Under the pieces are notes generated by a model that ran no database searches, was not told the DNA's origin, and saw only the letters and a program-made list of their open reading frames with translations. Made by a program: the position numbers and the translations under genes. A stretch of 39,854 bases of DNA from Candidatus Cloacimonadota bacterium. GTDB lineage: Bacteria; Cloacimonadota; Cloacimonadia; Cloacimonadales; Cloacimonadaceae. The DNA lies in assembly GCA_020532355.1 (NCBI GenBank), contig JAJBBD010000273.1, positions 1 through 39,854 on the forward strand, given 5' to 3'. Positions within the stretch are counted from its first letter, which is position 1, and each line of letters opens with the position of its first letter. Positions 8,240 through 16,541 of the stretch are shown piece by piece.

Positions 8240-10389
8240 CAGTAGAACAAACTCATCCTAAGATACGAGGTATAGTTGTAAACCCACCAAGGCTTAATTC
8301 TTTCATCATACTCAAGCTTCAGTTTAAACTCAAGCGAAATATTGCGATAAATCCTCAAGTTTATTTGGTTCTCATTCTCGATGCGAGGCATAACCCCTGT
8401 TTCTTCAATGGGGAACAAAGCGTCAACACTTGAATTCAAAGAGAAGAAGGAGAGTAGATTTACCAATGAAAAGATTAGTGTTGTTTCGATTCCGCGACTG
8501 TAATTATCAGGTGATTCCCGATAAATATCATATCCTGAGTCGGTTTTTTCATAGCTATAAGAATTATTATTCAAATCTTGTTGCCAGCCGTATCCTCCGC
8601 GTAAACTCATATAGCTCTTAGGGCTAAAATTAATGCGGTATGTTAACCCTCCCCCTTCTTTTAACCTGAGTGGATACATAGCAATTTTGGAGCGAATTTC
8701 GTCTGTGTTTTCAACTCGTTGAACCTCAGTTCCCTCACTGTTTATCTTAATGTAATTCTTTACATCTGAAAATTTGGTATATTCATCCCAAAAATGTGTA
8801 TTGAGATCTCCTCTAAGATAGAAAGCAAAGTTATTAAGCAATCGCTTTTGCTTTCCCCAAGGATAAATAAGAAAAACATTTTTCAACGAATACGAATCGG
8901 GGTTGATGCGAAAATCTACGTCTTTAGAAAAATTCGCACCTATATCGTAAATACTTCGCATATTAATATGAAACGGACGGAAATCGTGATCTATGGTATT
9001 ATCAAACGTGCCAAACAAACTAAGAGAATACATGGGATCATCTTGATCGATTGAATTATCAGCCGAAAGATTTACGTTGGCGTGGATGATTCCTTTATGA
9101 AACTTGATGCTACCAATACCTAAATCATCTGATAACACACCGGCACCAACCAAAATATTTCCACTTGAACTGGTTGGATCTACAACAATAGTTAGAGTAT
9201 GACTATCGCCTTTAACTAAGTTAACTGTGGTAAAATCCTTTAGATCGCTCCAAGAATAGCCCCCTAACGTAACCATATAAGAACCGGGCGGGAGTATCCA
9301 AAGTTCCTCCTCTATTCCATGTTCATCGTCACTTAAACTAAAGCCCGTGCCTACCTTCCTATATCCATAATCATCTTCATTTTGAATCCATATATCATAT
9401 ATTTGGCGTACTTTACTCTGAGATTGATCCAATATTCTAACTTTAAGCTCACACCAATTGCGTTCAACAACTGTGCGCTGACGTGGATATACATTGAGAA
9501 TCATTTGAATATCTTCATTGTATCCGGTAATAATACGGTATTTACCCGGATCAAGCTGTAATGGCGAATTATAAGTGCCCCATTGTTCTGAGATAGAGGT
9601 ATTAAGAGAATCTAAGCCCTCAACTCGATATAGTATATCATTGGCAATCGGGGATTTTGTGCTTAGAAACAGCTCACCATATTCAATTTGAGACAGATTT
9701 TCATCTAGCTGTTGAAAATAATACTCTTCTGGAGCAGTTAGCGTATCCTGATAATCCCGGCGAGTGCTACGAATGGGACGTCCGGCAAAATGCATAATAC
9801 ATAATGCGGCAAATGTGTTCGTCTCTTCCATTATCATATTGTTAAAAACCTGCACCAAATACACGGTAGAATCATCGCTCAAATCGTGATAACGCTCATT
9901 GCGATGGGCAATAATCACCTTCTCTGATGTACTATCGCGCATTACAAATTCCATTCTTAAAAAAGCCCTGGGGTTCTTTCCCTCTATCTTTTCAATGTTC
10001 AGAACGTTAGTTTCCAAGTAATAATTCGGATCCGTCTCTCCGGTGTCCCTACTCACATTAGAGAATATATTGTAAGCGCGTAACCTTTGGGTTATCAAAT
10101 TGGGAATAGCATCGGTTAGACGATTTGCCCAGAGATCGTTATTCATAAACCGAACTCTATAGAAGTTTTCTTTAACCACAATTTGATTTCGACTGTATGT
10201 CCTATTTATCTTGCTGTTAAAAACGTGCAAGGTTTTTCCGCTGGAAACATCTAACTTTAGTTCAGTTTTTTCTGTACTGGGCTGATAGTCCAGAACGTAA
10301 TAATTGGTTTGGATGCGTTCAACTTTACTAAAACACCCTCCCACAAAGATTAAGGCTGACAAAACAATAAGTAAATATATCCGTTTCAT
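8239..10389 (-). CDS. MCE-system auxiliary lipoprotein with putative C-terminal outer-membrane barrel
   Basis: A 716-residue exported protein. I chose the ATG at 10389, not the farther one at 10464, because AGGAAGG precedes it and it opens a lipoprotein signal peptide ending VGGC (lipid-modified C19). Residues about 22-210 resemble the ABC-type transport auxiliary (PqiC/YmbA-like) lipoprotein domain, with NNDLWANRLTDAIPNLITQRL and YYLETNVLNIE. Residues about 235-405 are beta-rich and PEGA- or Ig-like (LQLDPGKYRIITGYN, LPPGSYMVTLGGY). Residues about 410-716 alternate polar and aromatic residues in barrel-like strands and end YLRMSLFY, a terminal-aromatic beta-signal. The gene sits between the MCE and permease genes. 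The lipoprotein part is fairly secure; the barrel is inference from pattern. Confidence 0.75.
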   Translation of the reverse strand: MKRIYLLIVLSALIFVGGCFSKVERIQTNYYVLDYQPSTEKTELKLDVSSGKTLHVFNSKINRTYSRNQIVVKENFYRVRFMNNDLWANRLTDAIPNLITQRLRAYNIFSNVSRDTGETDPNYYLETNVLNIEKIEGKNPRAFLRMEFVMRDSTSEKVIIAHRNERYHDLSDDSTVYLVQVFNNMIMEETNTFAALCIMHFAGRPIRSTRRDYQDTLTAPEEYYFQQLDENLSQIEYGELFLSTKSPIANDILYRVEGLDSLNTSISEQWGTYNSPLQLDPGKYRIITGYNEDIQMILNVYPRQRTVVERNWCELKVRILDQSQSKVRQIYDIWIQNEDDYGYRKVGTGFSLSDDEHGIEEELWILPPGSYMVTLGGYSWSDLKDFTTVNLVKGDSHTLTIVVDPTSSSGNILVGAGVLSDDLGIGSIKFHKGIIHANVNLSADNSIDQDDPMYSLSLFGTFDNTIDHDFRPFHINMRSIYDIGANFSKDVDFRINPDSYSLKNVFLIYPWGKQKRLLNNFAFYLRGDLNTHFWDEYTKFSDVKNYIKINSEGTEVQRVENTDEIRSKIAMYPLRLKEGGGLTYRINFSPKSYMSLRGGYGWQQDLNNNSYSYEKTDSGYDIYRESPDNYSRGIETTLIFSLVNLLSFFSLNSSVDALFPIEETGVMPRIENENQINLRIYRNISLEFKLKLEYDERIKPWWVYNYTSYLRMSLFY

Positions 10390-10408
10390 TATACACCTTC
10401 CTCGCATC

Positions 10409-11608
10409 TTAATTGCCGCGCAGTAAAATTGCCGGATTATCAGAGATTTGCCTTGAGAAATCATTTAAGTTTTCTGAAGCATACCTCATATTCTCCAGGG
10501 TTTCCAGCAAATCATCTTGCGATCTCAATAGCGCACGGTTGAGAGTGTTTACCAAAACTCCGGTTCTTTGAATAGTAGTACCAAGATTTGATACCATTTC
10601 TTTTACATTTGCCTCAGCTAATTGAGCTGAGAGTGCATCAATATTTTGCACTATCGATACAAATTCATCCGAAGATAGTAGTTGATTGATTGTATCTAAA
10701 GAACGGTTGATATTAGTACTAATACTTACTATCTGCTCCGTTCCCTCCAATACTAGAGTATTTGTATTCTGACCAATGTTATTGAGATGGAATCTAGTAT
10801 CCTGTAACAAATATTCAGTTTGGTCAGTAATGTCTCCCACGGTTTTATTTAAATTTCTGGTAATGAGTACCAGTTCATCATTCAATGTTTCGGCTATTTG
10901 ATTTATGGATTCCACAGAGCTATCGGATATATCTTCTATACTGTTGTTCAAGGTTTGAGTTATGGAATCCAGATTTCGGCTAAGATCCTCTGTAAGATTT
11001 GCAGTATTGTTGGCAATTCGATTAAAAGAATCTAGGGTACCGCTCAGTTTATTGCGTGTTATTTCCAAAATTGCCCCAGTCTCATCTAATATCTTGGCAA
11101 TATTCTCCCGATTCTGTTCACTTGTAATTTCGTTTATATTCTGAGCAATCGCATCTATCTTCTCGGCTATGGAAATAGCTCGTTCCGAAATATCGTCGAT
11201 CATCGTGGATCCAGCTTTTATATTGCTACCAGGGCTTATGGTGCGCGCTTCATTTGTGCCGCCTCGGATCTCCACAGCTTTCAATCCGGTTATTCCCACC
11301 AAACTTAGAACTGCCTCAGTGTTTTCTTTTATAGGGGTACCAGGTTCGATATTTATTGTTACCCTCACCTTCAGTACATCATCTGGATCTATTTTGATGT
11401 CCTCCACTCTACCAACTTTAATCCCTTGATAGTTTACGGTTCCCCCTACCTGCAAACCGCTTACAGGATAGTCTTCAAAAACTATATAATAAGTATCCCA
11501 CTTTTGAGTGAGGCGATTGCCTGCAACTGCCGCAGCAAAAACCAATATCAGAATACTGCCAACCGCTAAAAAAACGCCTAAACGAACTTTTGTTGCTTTA
11601 GATACCAA
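10409..11608 (-). CDS. MCE-domain protein (MlaD/PqiB family) with long helical tail
   Basis: The periplasmic substrate-binding and conduit subunit of a lipid transporter. The start is TTG with AAGGGGGA a few bases before it; no upstream ATG is available after the preceding stop. Residues about 9-30 form one membrane anchor. Residues about 38-130 form a single MCE domain (YPVSGLQVGGTVNYQGIKVG, then LVGITGLKAVEI with the pore-lining loop). Residues about 140-399 are low-complexity amphipathic helix rich in Asn, Ile, Leu and Thr, a likely coiled coil. The end, NLNDFSRQISDNPAILLRG, matches the conserved tail of many MCE proteins. MlaD is about 183 residues, so the tail is a large extension and could span the periplasm as a hexameric needle. 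Confidence 0.9.
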   Translation of the reverse strand: MVSKATKVRLGVFLAVGSILILVFAAAVAGNRLTQKWDTYYIVFEDYPVSGLQVGGTVNYQGIKVGRVEDIKIDPDDVLKVRVTINIEPGTPIKENTEAVLSLVGITGLKAVEIRGGTNEARTISPGSNIKAGSTMIDDISERAISIAEKIDAIAQNINEITSEQNRENIAKILDETGAILEITRNKLSGTLDSFNRIANNTANLTEDLSRNLDSITQTLNNSIEDISDSSVESINQIAETLNDELVLITRNLNKTVGDITDQTEYLLQDTRFHLNNIGQNTNTLVLEGTEQIVSISTNINRSLDTINQLLSSDEFVSIVQNIDALSAQLAEANVKEMVSNLGTTIQRTGVLVNTLNRALLRSQDDLLETLENMRYASENLNDFSRQISDNPAILLRGN

Positions 11609-11619
11609 ATCTATCCCCC

Positions 11620-12981
11620 TTAATTGTAGGTAAGATCACCCGTAATAAGCATATTACTGATTTTTGTTGGTTTTTCTGCTTTAAGGTGTACTCGTCCGTC
11701 ACAGATAACATCAGCTCCAAAGCCTACATCGCCTTCAATAATCAGCTCCTTGCAACCTGCTAACGAAGGAACTGTCTCAAAGCGATTAAGCAATTGGTCG
11801 ATATTGCCATAATACCTGCTATCCAAATCTATATAAGGAATCTTTGATACTCCTCGTTTTAGTTTAATCTGATACTGATCGTTAAGCTCGTAAAGGTCTG
11901 ACCAGATAGCCAAAAGATCATTCGTTTTTTTTACGGGAGCAAAACGTTCACGAGGAACTACCAAAGCTTTTGCTCCGGAAAAACTGCTTATTGCTGCTCC
12001 CATGGCAGTTTCCAGCTGAAAAACCTTTGTGCCTTCCACTTCTTTGGGATTTACAATTAGTGGCAAAATCATGAGACCATCATTGGTGATGAGGTGCCAA
12101 TCCAAAGCATTGAGATCTATCCACAAGTTATTTGTGTTGAAGTACTTATATTTGTTAATATCTTGGAAATTGTTTAAATCGTCTGCTGGGCACTGGGCTA
12201 TTTCACGCAATAGTAGATTCCCTTCCGCATCTTGGGCCAAATGACCACCCTTCTTATCCATCTCGGTTCGTTCACATACTTCCATCAAAAAGGGTATATC
12301 GTTCTTAGCCATATATGATGCAATACGAGGATCTACTGCTGCTCCCAGATTATCGGAATTTGATACAAACATATATTTATAGCCTTTGGCTATTAGACTA
12401 TCTAAAATCCCTGTTGTTGATATTGCTGTGTAAATATCCCCATGACCTGGAGGATTCCATCGTTGAGTTTTGTCGGAAGAATTAAAGGGAGCAAGTTCTT
12501 CTTGACGTATGCGGGGAAACTTGTTTTGCATAAAAGATATTGGCAAGCTTTGAGTTTGCAAATCTGGGTATCTCATCAGATAATTCAAGGTGTCTTGATG
12601 AGTGGCATAACTATTCATAAAAAGAAGTTGTATGTCATAGCCAGAGCTTGAGCGCAAAGCAAGTATGTGTCTGGTAATAATATCCAAAAAATTCATATTG
12701 CCCTTAACAGGAAGTAGAGATTTTGCTTTGGAAAGCCCCATACTTGTTCCCAAGCCTCCATTCAGTTTGACTACTGCGATTTGTTTTAAATATTTCTCTG
12801 TTCCGGCTGTATCTAGATCTGAGTAATTAGCTAACAAATCTCCTTGTGGAGGAAAAATTGTGCTTTCGGGAATGCTTCCCCTTACTCCACTCTCGAGAGC
12901 TTTGTAATAATTGCTAAAGGTTCGGATCAAAATATCTGAAAGGTTTTCAGCTTTCATCGCTTTTACAAACTGAGTGAGCAT
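11620..12981 (-). CDS. UTP-glucose-1-phosphate uridylyltransferase, UDPGP (eukaryote-type) family
   Basis: A cytosolic nucleotidyltransferase that probably makes UDP-glucose from UTP and glucose-1-phosphate. The diagnostic VVKLNGGLGTSMGLSKAKS lies at about residues 71-89, followed by NSDNLGA and the C-terminal beta-helix stretch GADVICDGRVHLKAE. The 453 residues fit the eukaryote-like UGP2 family, which is unrelated in detail to the bacterial GalU family. GGAAGGA precedes the ATG. It lies 19 bases after hutU and 11 bases before the MCE gene, within the same run. UDP-sugars feed glycan synthesis such as the glycosyltransferase at the operon's end. Related UDP-N-acetylhexosamine pyrophosphorylases are the main alternative. 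Confidence 0.85.
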   Translation of the reverse strand: MLTQFVKAMKAENLSDILIRTFSNYYKALESGVRGSIPESTIFPPQGDLLANYSDLDTAGTEKYLKQIAVVKLNGGLGTSMGLSKAKSLLPVKGNMNFLDIITRHILALRSSSGYDIQLLFMNSYATHQDTLNYLMRYPDLQTQSLPISFMQNKFPRIRQEELAPFNSSDKTQRWNPPGHGDIYTAISTTGILDSLIAKGYKYMFVSNSDNLGAAVDPRIASYMAKNDIPFLMEVCERTEMDKKGGHLAQDAEGNLLLREIAQCPADDLNNFQDINKYKYFNTNNLWIDLNALDWHLITNDGLMILPLIVNPKEVEGTKVFQLETAMGAAISSFSGAKALVVPRERFAPVKKTNDLLAIWSDLYELNDQYQIKLKRGVSKIPYIDLDSRYYGNIDQLLNRFETVPSLAGCKELIIEGDVGFGADVICDGRVHLKAEKPTKISNMLITGDLTYN

Positions 12982-13000
12982 TATAATTTATCCTTCCCTA

Positions 13001-14992
13001 CTATAGCAGGCTATCAATATAATCTTCATCTATTGGTTCCGGAACTGTTAATTCACCTTCACCGGCATGCTTGATGTTCCAGTTCTGAGCCGTTTCAATG
13101 GCACCTGCGTTTCGCGCCCAAGCTCTACGCGCAACTCCTCCCATTACGTCCCAAGAAAGTCCCTTACGGATTACTTCGTCCATGTGCTCGCTACCATCTA
13201 ATACAATGCCATTGCCTCCATTAACGCTTCTGCCAATGCCTACTCCCCCACCGTTTGAGAGCACCACAAGAGTCATGCCTCTTGCAATATTTCCGGCAAA
13301 GCAATGAGTTGCCATATCCGCCATGAGATTAGATCCATCATAAATATTCGCAGTCTCCCTGAAGGGGGAATCAGTTCCGGACACATCATGATGATCTCTA
13401 CCCAATATTACTGGACCAATCTCTCCGTTACGCACCATCTCGTTAAACTTAAGAGCGATGCGTATGCGCCCTTCTTCATCTGCATAAAGAATGCGAGCTT
13501 TTGTGCCAACCACCAGAGCATTTTCATCTGCAGTTTTTATCCAATGATAATTATCTCGATCCATCGAATTACGTTGCGGGTCAATCAAATCACATGCCGC
13601 TTTATCTGTTGCTCGTAGGTCTTCATCTTTGCGAGAAAGACATACCCAACGGAAAGGACCGTAACCATAATCGAAACACATTGGTCCCATAATATCTTCT
13701 ACGTAAGATGGCCAAATAAAGCCATCATTTGTATTGTTTGAATCCTTGGCTATGCTATGCTCTCCTGCATCAAACACACTTGCCATAAAGCTATTGCCAT
13801 AATCCCAAAAATGAGACCCTTTTGCAGTAAGCGCTTGCAACACTCTAAAGTGTTTTTTTAGAGAAATATCTACTTGCTCCTTAAACTTGGCTGTATCCTT
13901 AGCTAAGAGTTTTCTGCCTTCCTCAAAGCTAAGTCCGACTGGCGTATAACCGCCTTCATATACGGCGTGGCATGATGTTTGATCACTGATCAATTCTACT
14001 TTGATATCATTATCTTCACAATACCTTAGAAGATCCACAATATTTCCGTGATAGGCAATGGAAACAGCCTTTTTACTTATGCGGGCTTCATCTACCCAAG
14101 TAAAGATTTCATCAAGCTTGTTGGATACTTTAGATACCCAGCCTTGTGTATGGCGAGTTTTTATACGTGAATAGTCAACTTCAGCTATAACGCCAATGCC
14201 TCCAGCAATCTCTATAGCTTTTGCTTGGGCACCACTCATACCACCTAATCCGGAAGAAATGTATAGTACACCTGCTAAATCGTTAACTTCCGGTATTCCC
14301 AAATACTTTCTTCCAGCATTCAACAGAGTAATATATGTACCATGAACAATTCCTTGGGGACCGATATACATCCATCCCCCGGCGGTCATCTGTCCATAAT
14401 TTGCCACTCCTAAAGCAGATAAACGCTTGAATTCTTCAGGATTATCCCATTTCCCAATAACCAAACCATTGGTAGATATAACTCTCGGTGCCTCAGGGTT
14501 TGAGGGAAATAATCCCACTGGATGTCCGCTGGCTACTACTAAAGTTTGTTTTGCTGTCATTACTTGAAGATATTTCATTATCAAGCGATACTGCATCCAG
14601 TTCTGGCAAACTTGCCCAGTCTCGCCATAGGTAACCAATTCATAAGGATATAGGGCAATATCAAAATCTAAGTTATTATCTATCATCACCTGCAATGCTC
14701 TTGCTTGGGTAATACCTTTATATTCATCAATCGGCTTCCCCCTTAAACTACCTTGAGGACGCCAACGGTAGCCATAGATTCTTCCCATAGTTTTTAGTTC
14801 GTTTAAAAATTCAGGTGCTACTTGCTTGTGCAATTCGCTAGGAATATAGCGCAGAGCATTTTTCAATGCTTGTTTTATCTCTTTGTGAGAAAGGTTCAGG
14901 CCTCTATCCGGAGCTCGACGGATGCCAGGCTCAAAAACCGGATCCGGAGGTAAAACATTCTCCAATTTTGCTACTTGTACTGGGTCAAACAT
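13001..14992 (-). CDS. hutU: Urocanate hydratase, long (eukaryote/Bacteroidetes-like) form
   Basis: The enzyme hydrates urocanate to imidazolonepropionate in histidine breakdown, using a tightly bound NAD+. Visible features are the NAD-binding YISSGLGGMSGAQAKA, GEVEVDYSRI-type neighbourhood (here IAEVDYSRIKTRH), and the catalytic-site segment GPFRWVCLSRKDEDLRA with Cys451. The 663 residues exceed the roughly 555 of Pseudomonas-type urocanase and match the longer form of eukaryotes and some FCB bacteria. The ATG follows the upstream stop directly (TAGATG), with GAGAGG five bases before. HutH, HutI and formimidoyl-transferring enzymes are not in the window. Confidence 0.95.
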   Translation of the reverse strand: MFDPVQVAKLENVLPPDPVFEPGIRRAPDRGLNLSHKEIKQALKNALRYIPSELHKQVAPEFLNELKTMGRIYGYRWRPQGSLRGKPIDEYKGITQARALQVMIDNNLDFDIALYPYELVTYGETGQVCQNWMQYRLIMKYLQVMTAKQTLVVASGHPVGLFPSNPEAPRVISTNGLVIGKWDNPEEFKRLSALGVANYGQMTAGGWMYIGPQGIVHGTYITLLNAGRKYLGIPEVNDLAGVLYISSGLGGMSGAQAKAIEIAGGIGVIAEVDYSRIKTRHTQGWVSKVSNKLDEIFTWVDEARISKKAVSIAYHGNIVDLLRYCEDNDIKVELISDQTSCHAVYEGGYTPVGLSFEEGRKLLAKDTAKFKEQVDISLKKHFRVLQALTAKGSHFWDYGNSFMASVFDAGEHSIAKDSNNTNDGFIWPSYVEDIMGPMCFDYGYGPFRWVCLSRKDEDLRATDKAACDLIDPQRNSMDRDNYHWIKTADENALVVGTKARILYADEEGRIRIALKFNEMVRNGEIGPVILGRDHHDVSGTDSPFRETANIYDGSNLMADMATHCFAGNIARGMTLVVLSNGGGVGIGRSVNGGNGIVLDGSEHMDEVIRKGLSWDVMGGVARRAWARNAGAIETAQNWNIKHAGEGELTVPEPIDEDYIDSLL

Positions 14993-16279
14993 CTAAGCCT
15001 CTCTATGGTTCTTTTTATTTATCATTATGTTTAAGATTGTGGTATCGGCATCATGCATACCCGAATTAACAAATTCGGCAAGGTTGTCTATTGTCTCATC
15101 AATATCTTTAGTGATGATACCATCATTTGCAGAGATACATTTTCCCATATTTGCCAAAAGGGCTGCCTGAACGGCTGCGGAGGTATTAGTTGCCACTTTT
15201 AGAGAGCAACCCTCTTTTGCCCCATCGCAAACCATTCCCGCTGTATTACCAATCATATTCTTGATGGCATACTCCACTTTCGAATAGTCACCATCCAATA
15301 GCAATACAATGCCGCATGCTGCTCCTGCTGAAGCAGAAAGACATCCACAAATTGACGAAAGCAAACCAATTTTGTTTTTAATGTGAACGCTTACGAGATG
15401 GCCCATGGCTAATGCCCTAACTAATTTTTCGTGACTACATTTCAGCTTTTTTGCCGCAGCGATAATGGGCAAAGTGATTGATAAACCCTGATTCCCGCTA
15501 CCAGTGTTGCTTATAACTGGAAGATTGCATCCGCTCATTCGAGCATCAGTAGCAGCGGCCGTAAGAGCCATTGCATAGTGATGAATATCATCACCTAAAA
15601 GCCCTTGTTGTATTTGTTCCAGAATCATCTTTCCTACAGACATGCCCAAATCTTGTGTAAGGCCATACTCGGCAATTTTAAAATTGATCTTCTCTCCCAT
15701 ATCCAATTCTAAAAGCGTATCATAATCTATATTGCAGCAAAAGTTGTAATAATTCTTAAGTTTGAATTTTTCTGCAGAGATCATTTGGGGAGAGCTCGCA
15801 GCTCCCATATCTTGATATTTTAACATTTCATTATTCAATTCTAACTTATATAGCCAATTGTGACGCCAGCGAATAATGGCTCTTGCGCTGTGCTCGGTAT
15901 TCTTCACTAATACTTCAATATATACTTTTTCTTCACTAGGATAGAGAAGGATATCTACCATCTTGGCAAGTTCTTGGGCCTTGGCTAATTGATGAGGCTG
16001 GATATCTGACAAAACTTGCAGATCTTTTTCTGGCTTTGCCACAACCACTCCAAGCGCTACTGCAATCTCCAATCCAACTAAGCCGGTATTGGGAATCCCA
16101 ACGCCCATTCCGTTTTTTAGTATGGAGGGACTCAGTTTTAACTCAATCTGATCAATATTTCCAGGAAACACACTTGCTGCATATGCTGCAGCTAAAGCTA
16201 CCGCTGCCGGTTCTGTGCATCCAAGCGCCGGAGCTACTTCCTGCCTTAACAAAGCTAATATTTCTGAAAACTTCTGCAT
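14993..16279 (-). CDS. L-cysteine desulfidase / UPF0597 (CyuA/YhaM) family protein
   Basis: A cytosolic iron-sulfur enzyme family related to serine dehydratase alpha subunits. Characterised members split L-cysteine into pyruvate, ammonia and sulfide. The 428 residues fit the family. Features are the N-terminal LGCTEPAAVALAAAYA with C21 as probable cluster ligand, the central SNTGSGNQGLSITLPI, and cysteine-rich SICGCLSASAGAACGI and MVCDGAKEGCSLK, which supply the other cluster ligands. It is the first gene of the ten-gene run and abuts hutU with no spacer, suggesting joint use in amino-acid fermentation. Substrate (cysteine versus serine or another amino acid) is not proven by sequence. Confidence 0.85.
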   Translation of the reverse strand: MQKFSEILALLRQEVAPALGCTEPAAVALAAAYAASVFPGNIDQIELKLSPSILKNGMGVGIPNTGLVGLEIAVALGVVVAKPEKDLQVLSDIQPHQLAKAQELAKMVDILLYPSEEKVYIEVLVKNTEHSARAIIRWRHNWLYKLELNNEMLKYQDMGAASSPQMISAEKFKLKNYYNFCCNIDYDTLLELDMGEKINFKIAEYGLTQDLGMSVGKMILEQIQQGLLGDDIHHYAMALTAAATDARMSGCNLPVISNTGSGNQGLSITLPIIAAAKKLKCSHEKLVRALAMGHLVSVHIKNKIGLLSSICGCLSASAGAACGIVLLLDGDYSKVEYAIKNMIGNTAGMVCDGAKEGCSLKVATNTSAAVQAALLANMGKCISANDGIITKDIDETIDNLAEFVNSGMHDADTTILNIMINKKNHREA

Positions 16280-16299
16280 ATTTATCCAATTGATAATTT

Positions 16300-16328
16300 C
16301 TTATGGTAAGGCTTTGCAACAGCGTCAA
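16300..16328 (-). promoter_or_regulatory. Candidate sigma-70-type promoter for the cysteine desulfidase-hutU operon
   Basis: On the reverse strand, TTGACG (16328-16323) and CATAAG (16305-16300) are separated by 17 bases, about 20 bases before the gene's ATG at 16279. The -35 matches five of six and the -10 four of six consensus bases. A second TTGACA lies just upstream (16337-16332) without a good partner. The 262-base gap to murA is the only sizeable space upstream of the ten-gene run, so a promoter is expected here. Confidence 0.35.
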
Positions 16329-16541
16329 TCCTGTCAAGGTAATTTTGCCGACAGCTTCGTTAAATTGGGGCTTGAAAGTTTTAATAGATAGAATCCAGTT
16401 GTATTTGGCTCAATATACCCCAATATAGCAGATATAAATGCCTGCAAAGCTTCGAATTAGTTGAAGAAATATTCACTCCGCACACTCTGTGCACAAAACG
16501 CTGCCTAATGCTTTAATAAATGAACTGATTTGTTGCTTTAT

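Noticed and set aside
10390-10464. Upstream ATG adding 25 codons to the lipoprotein gene
   Set aside because: It overlaps the MCE gene's 3' end, and the ATG at 10389 has AGGAAGG and opens directly onto the lipoprotein signal peptide.
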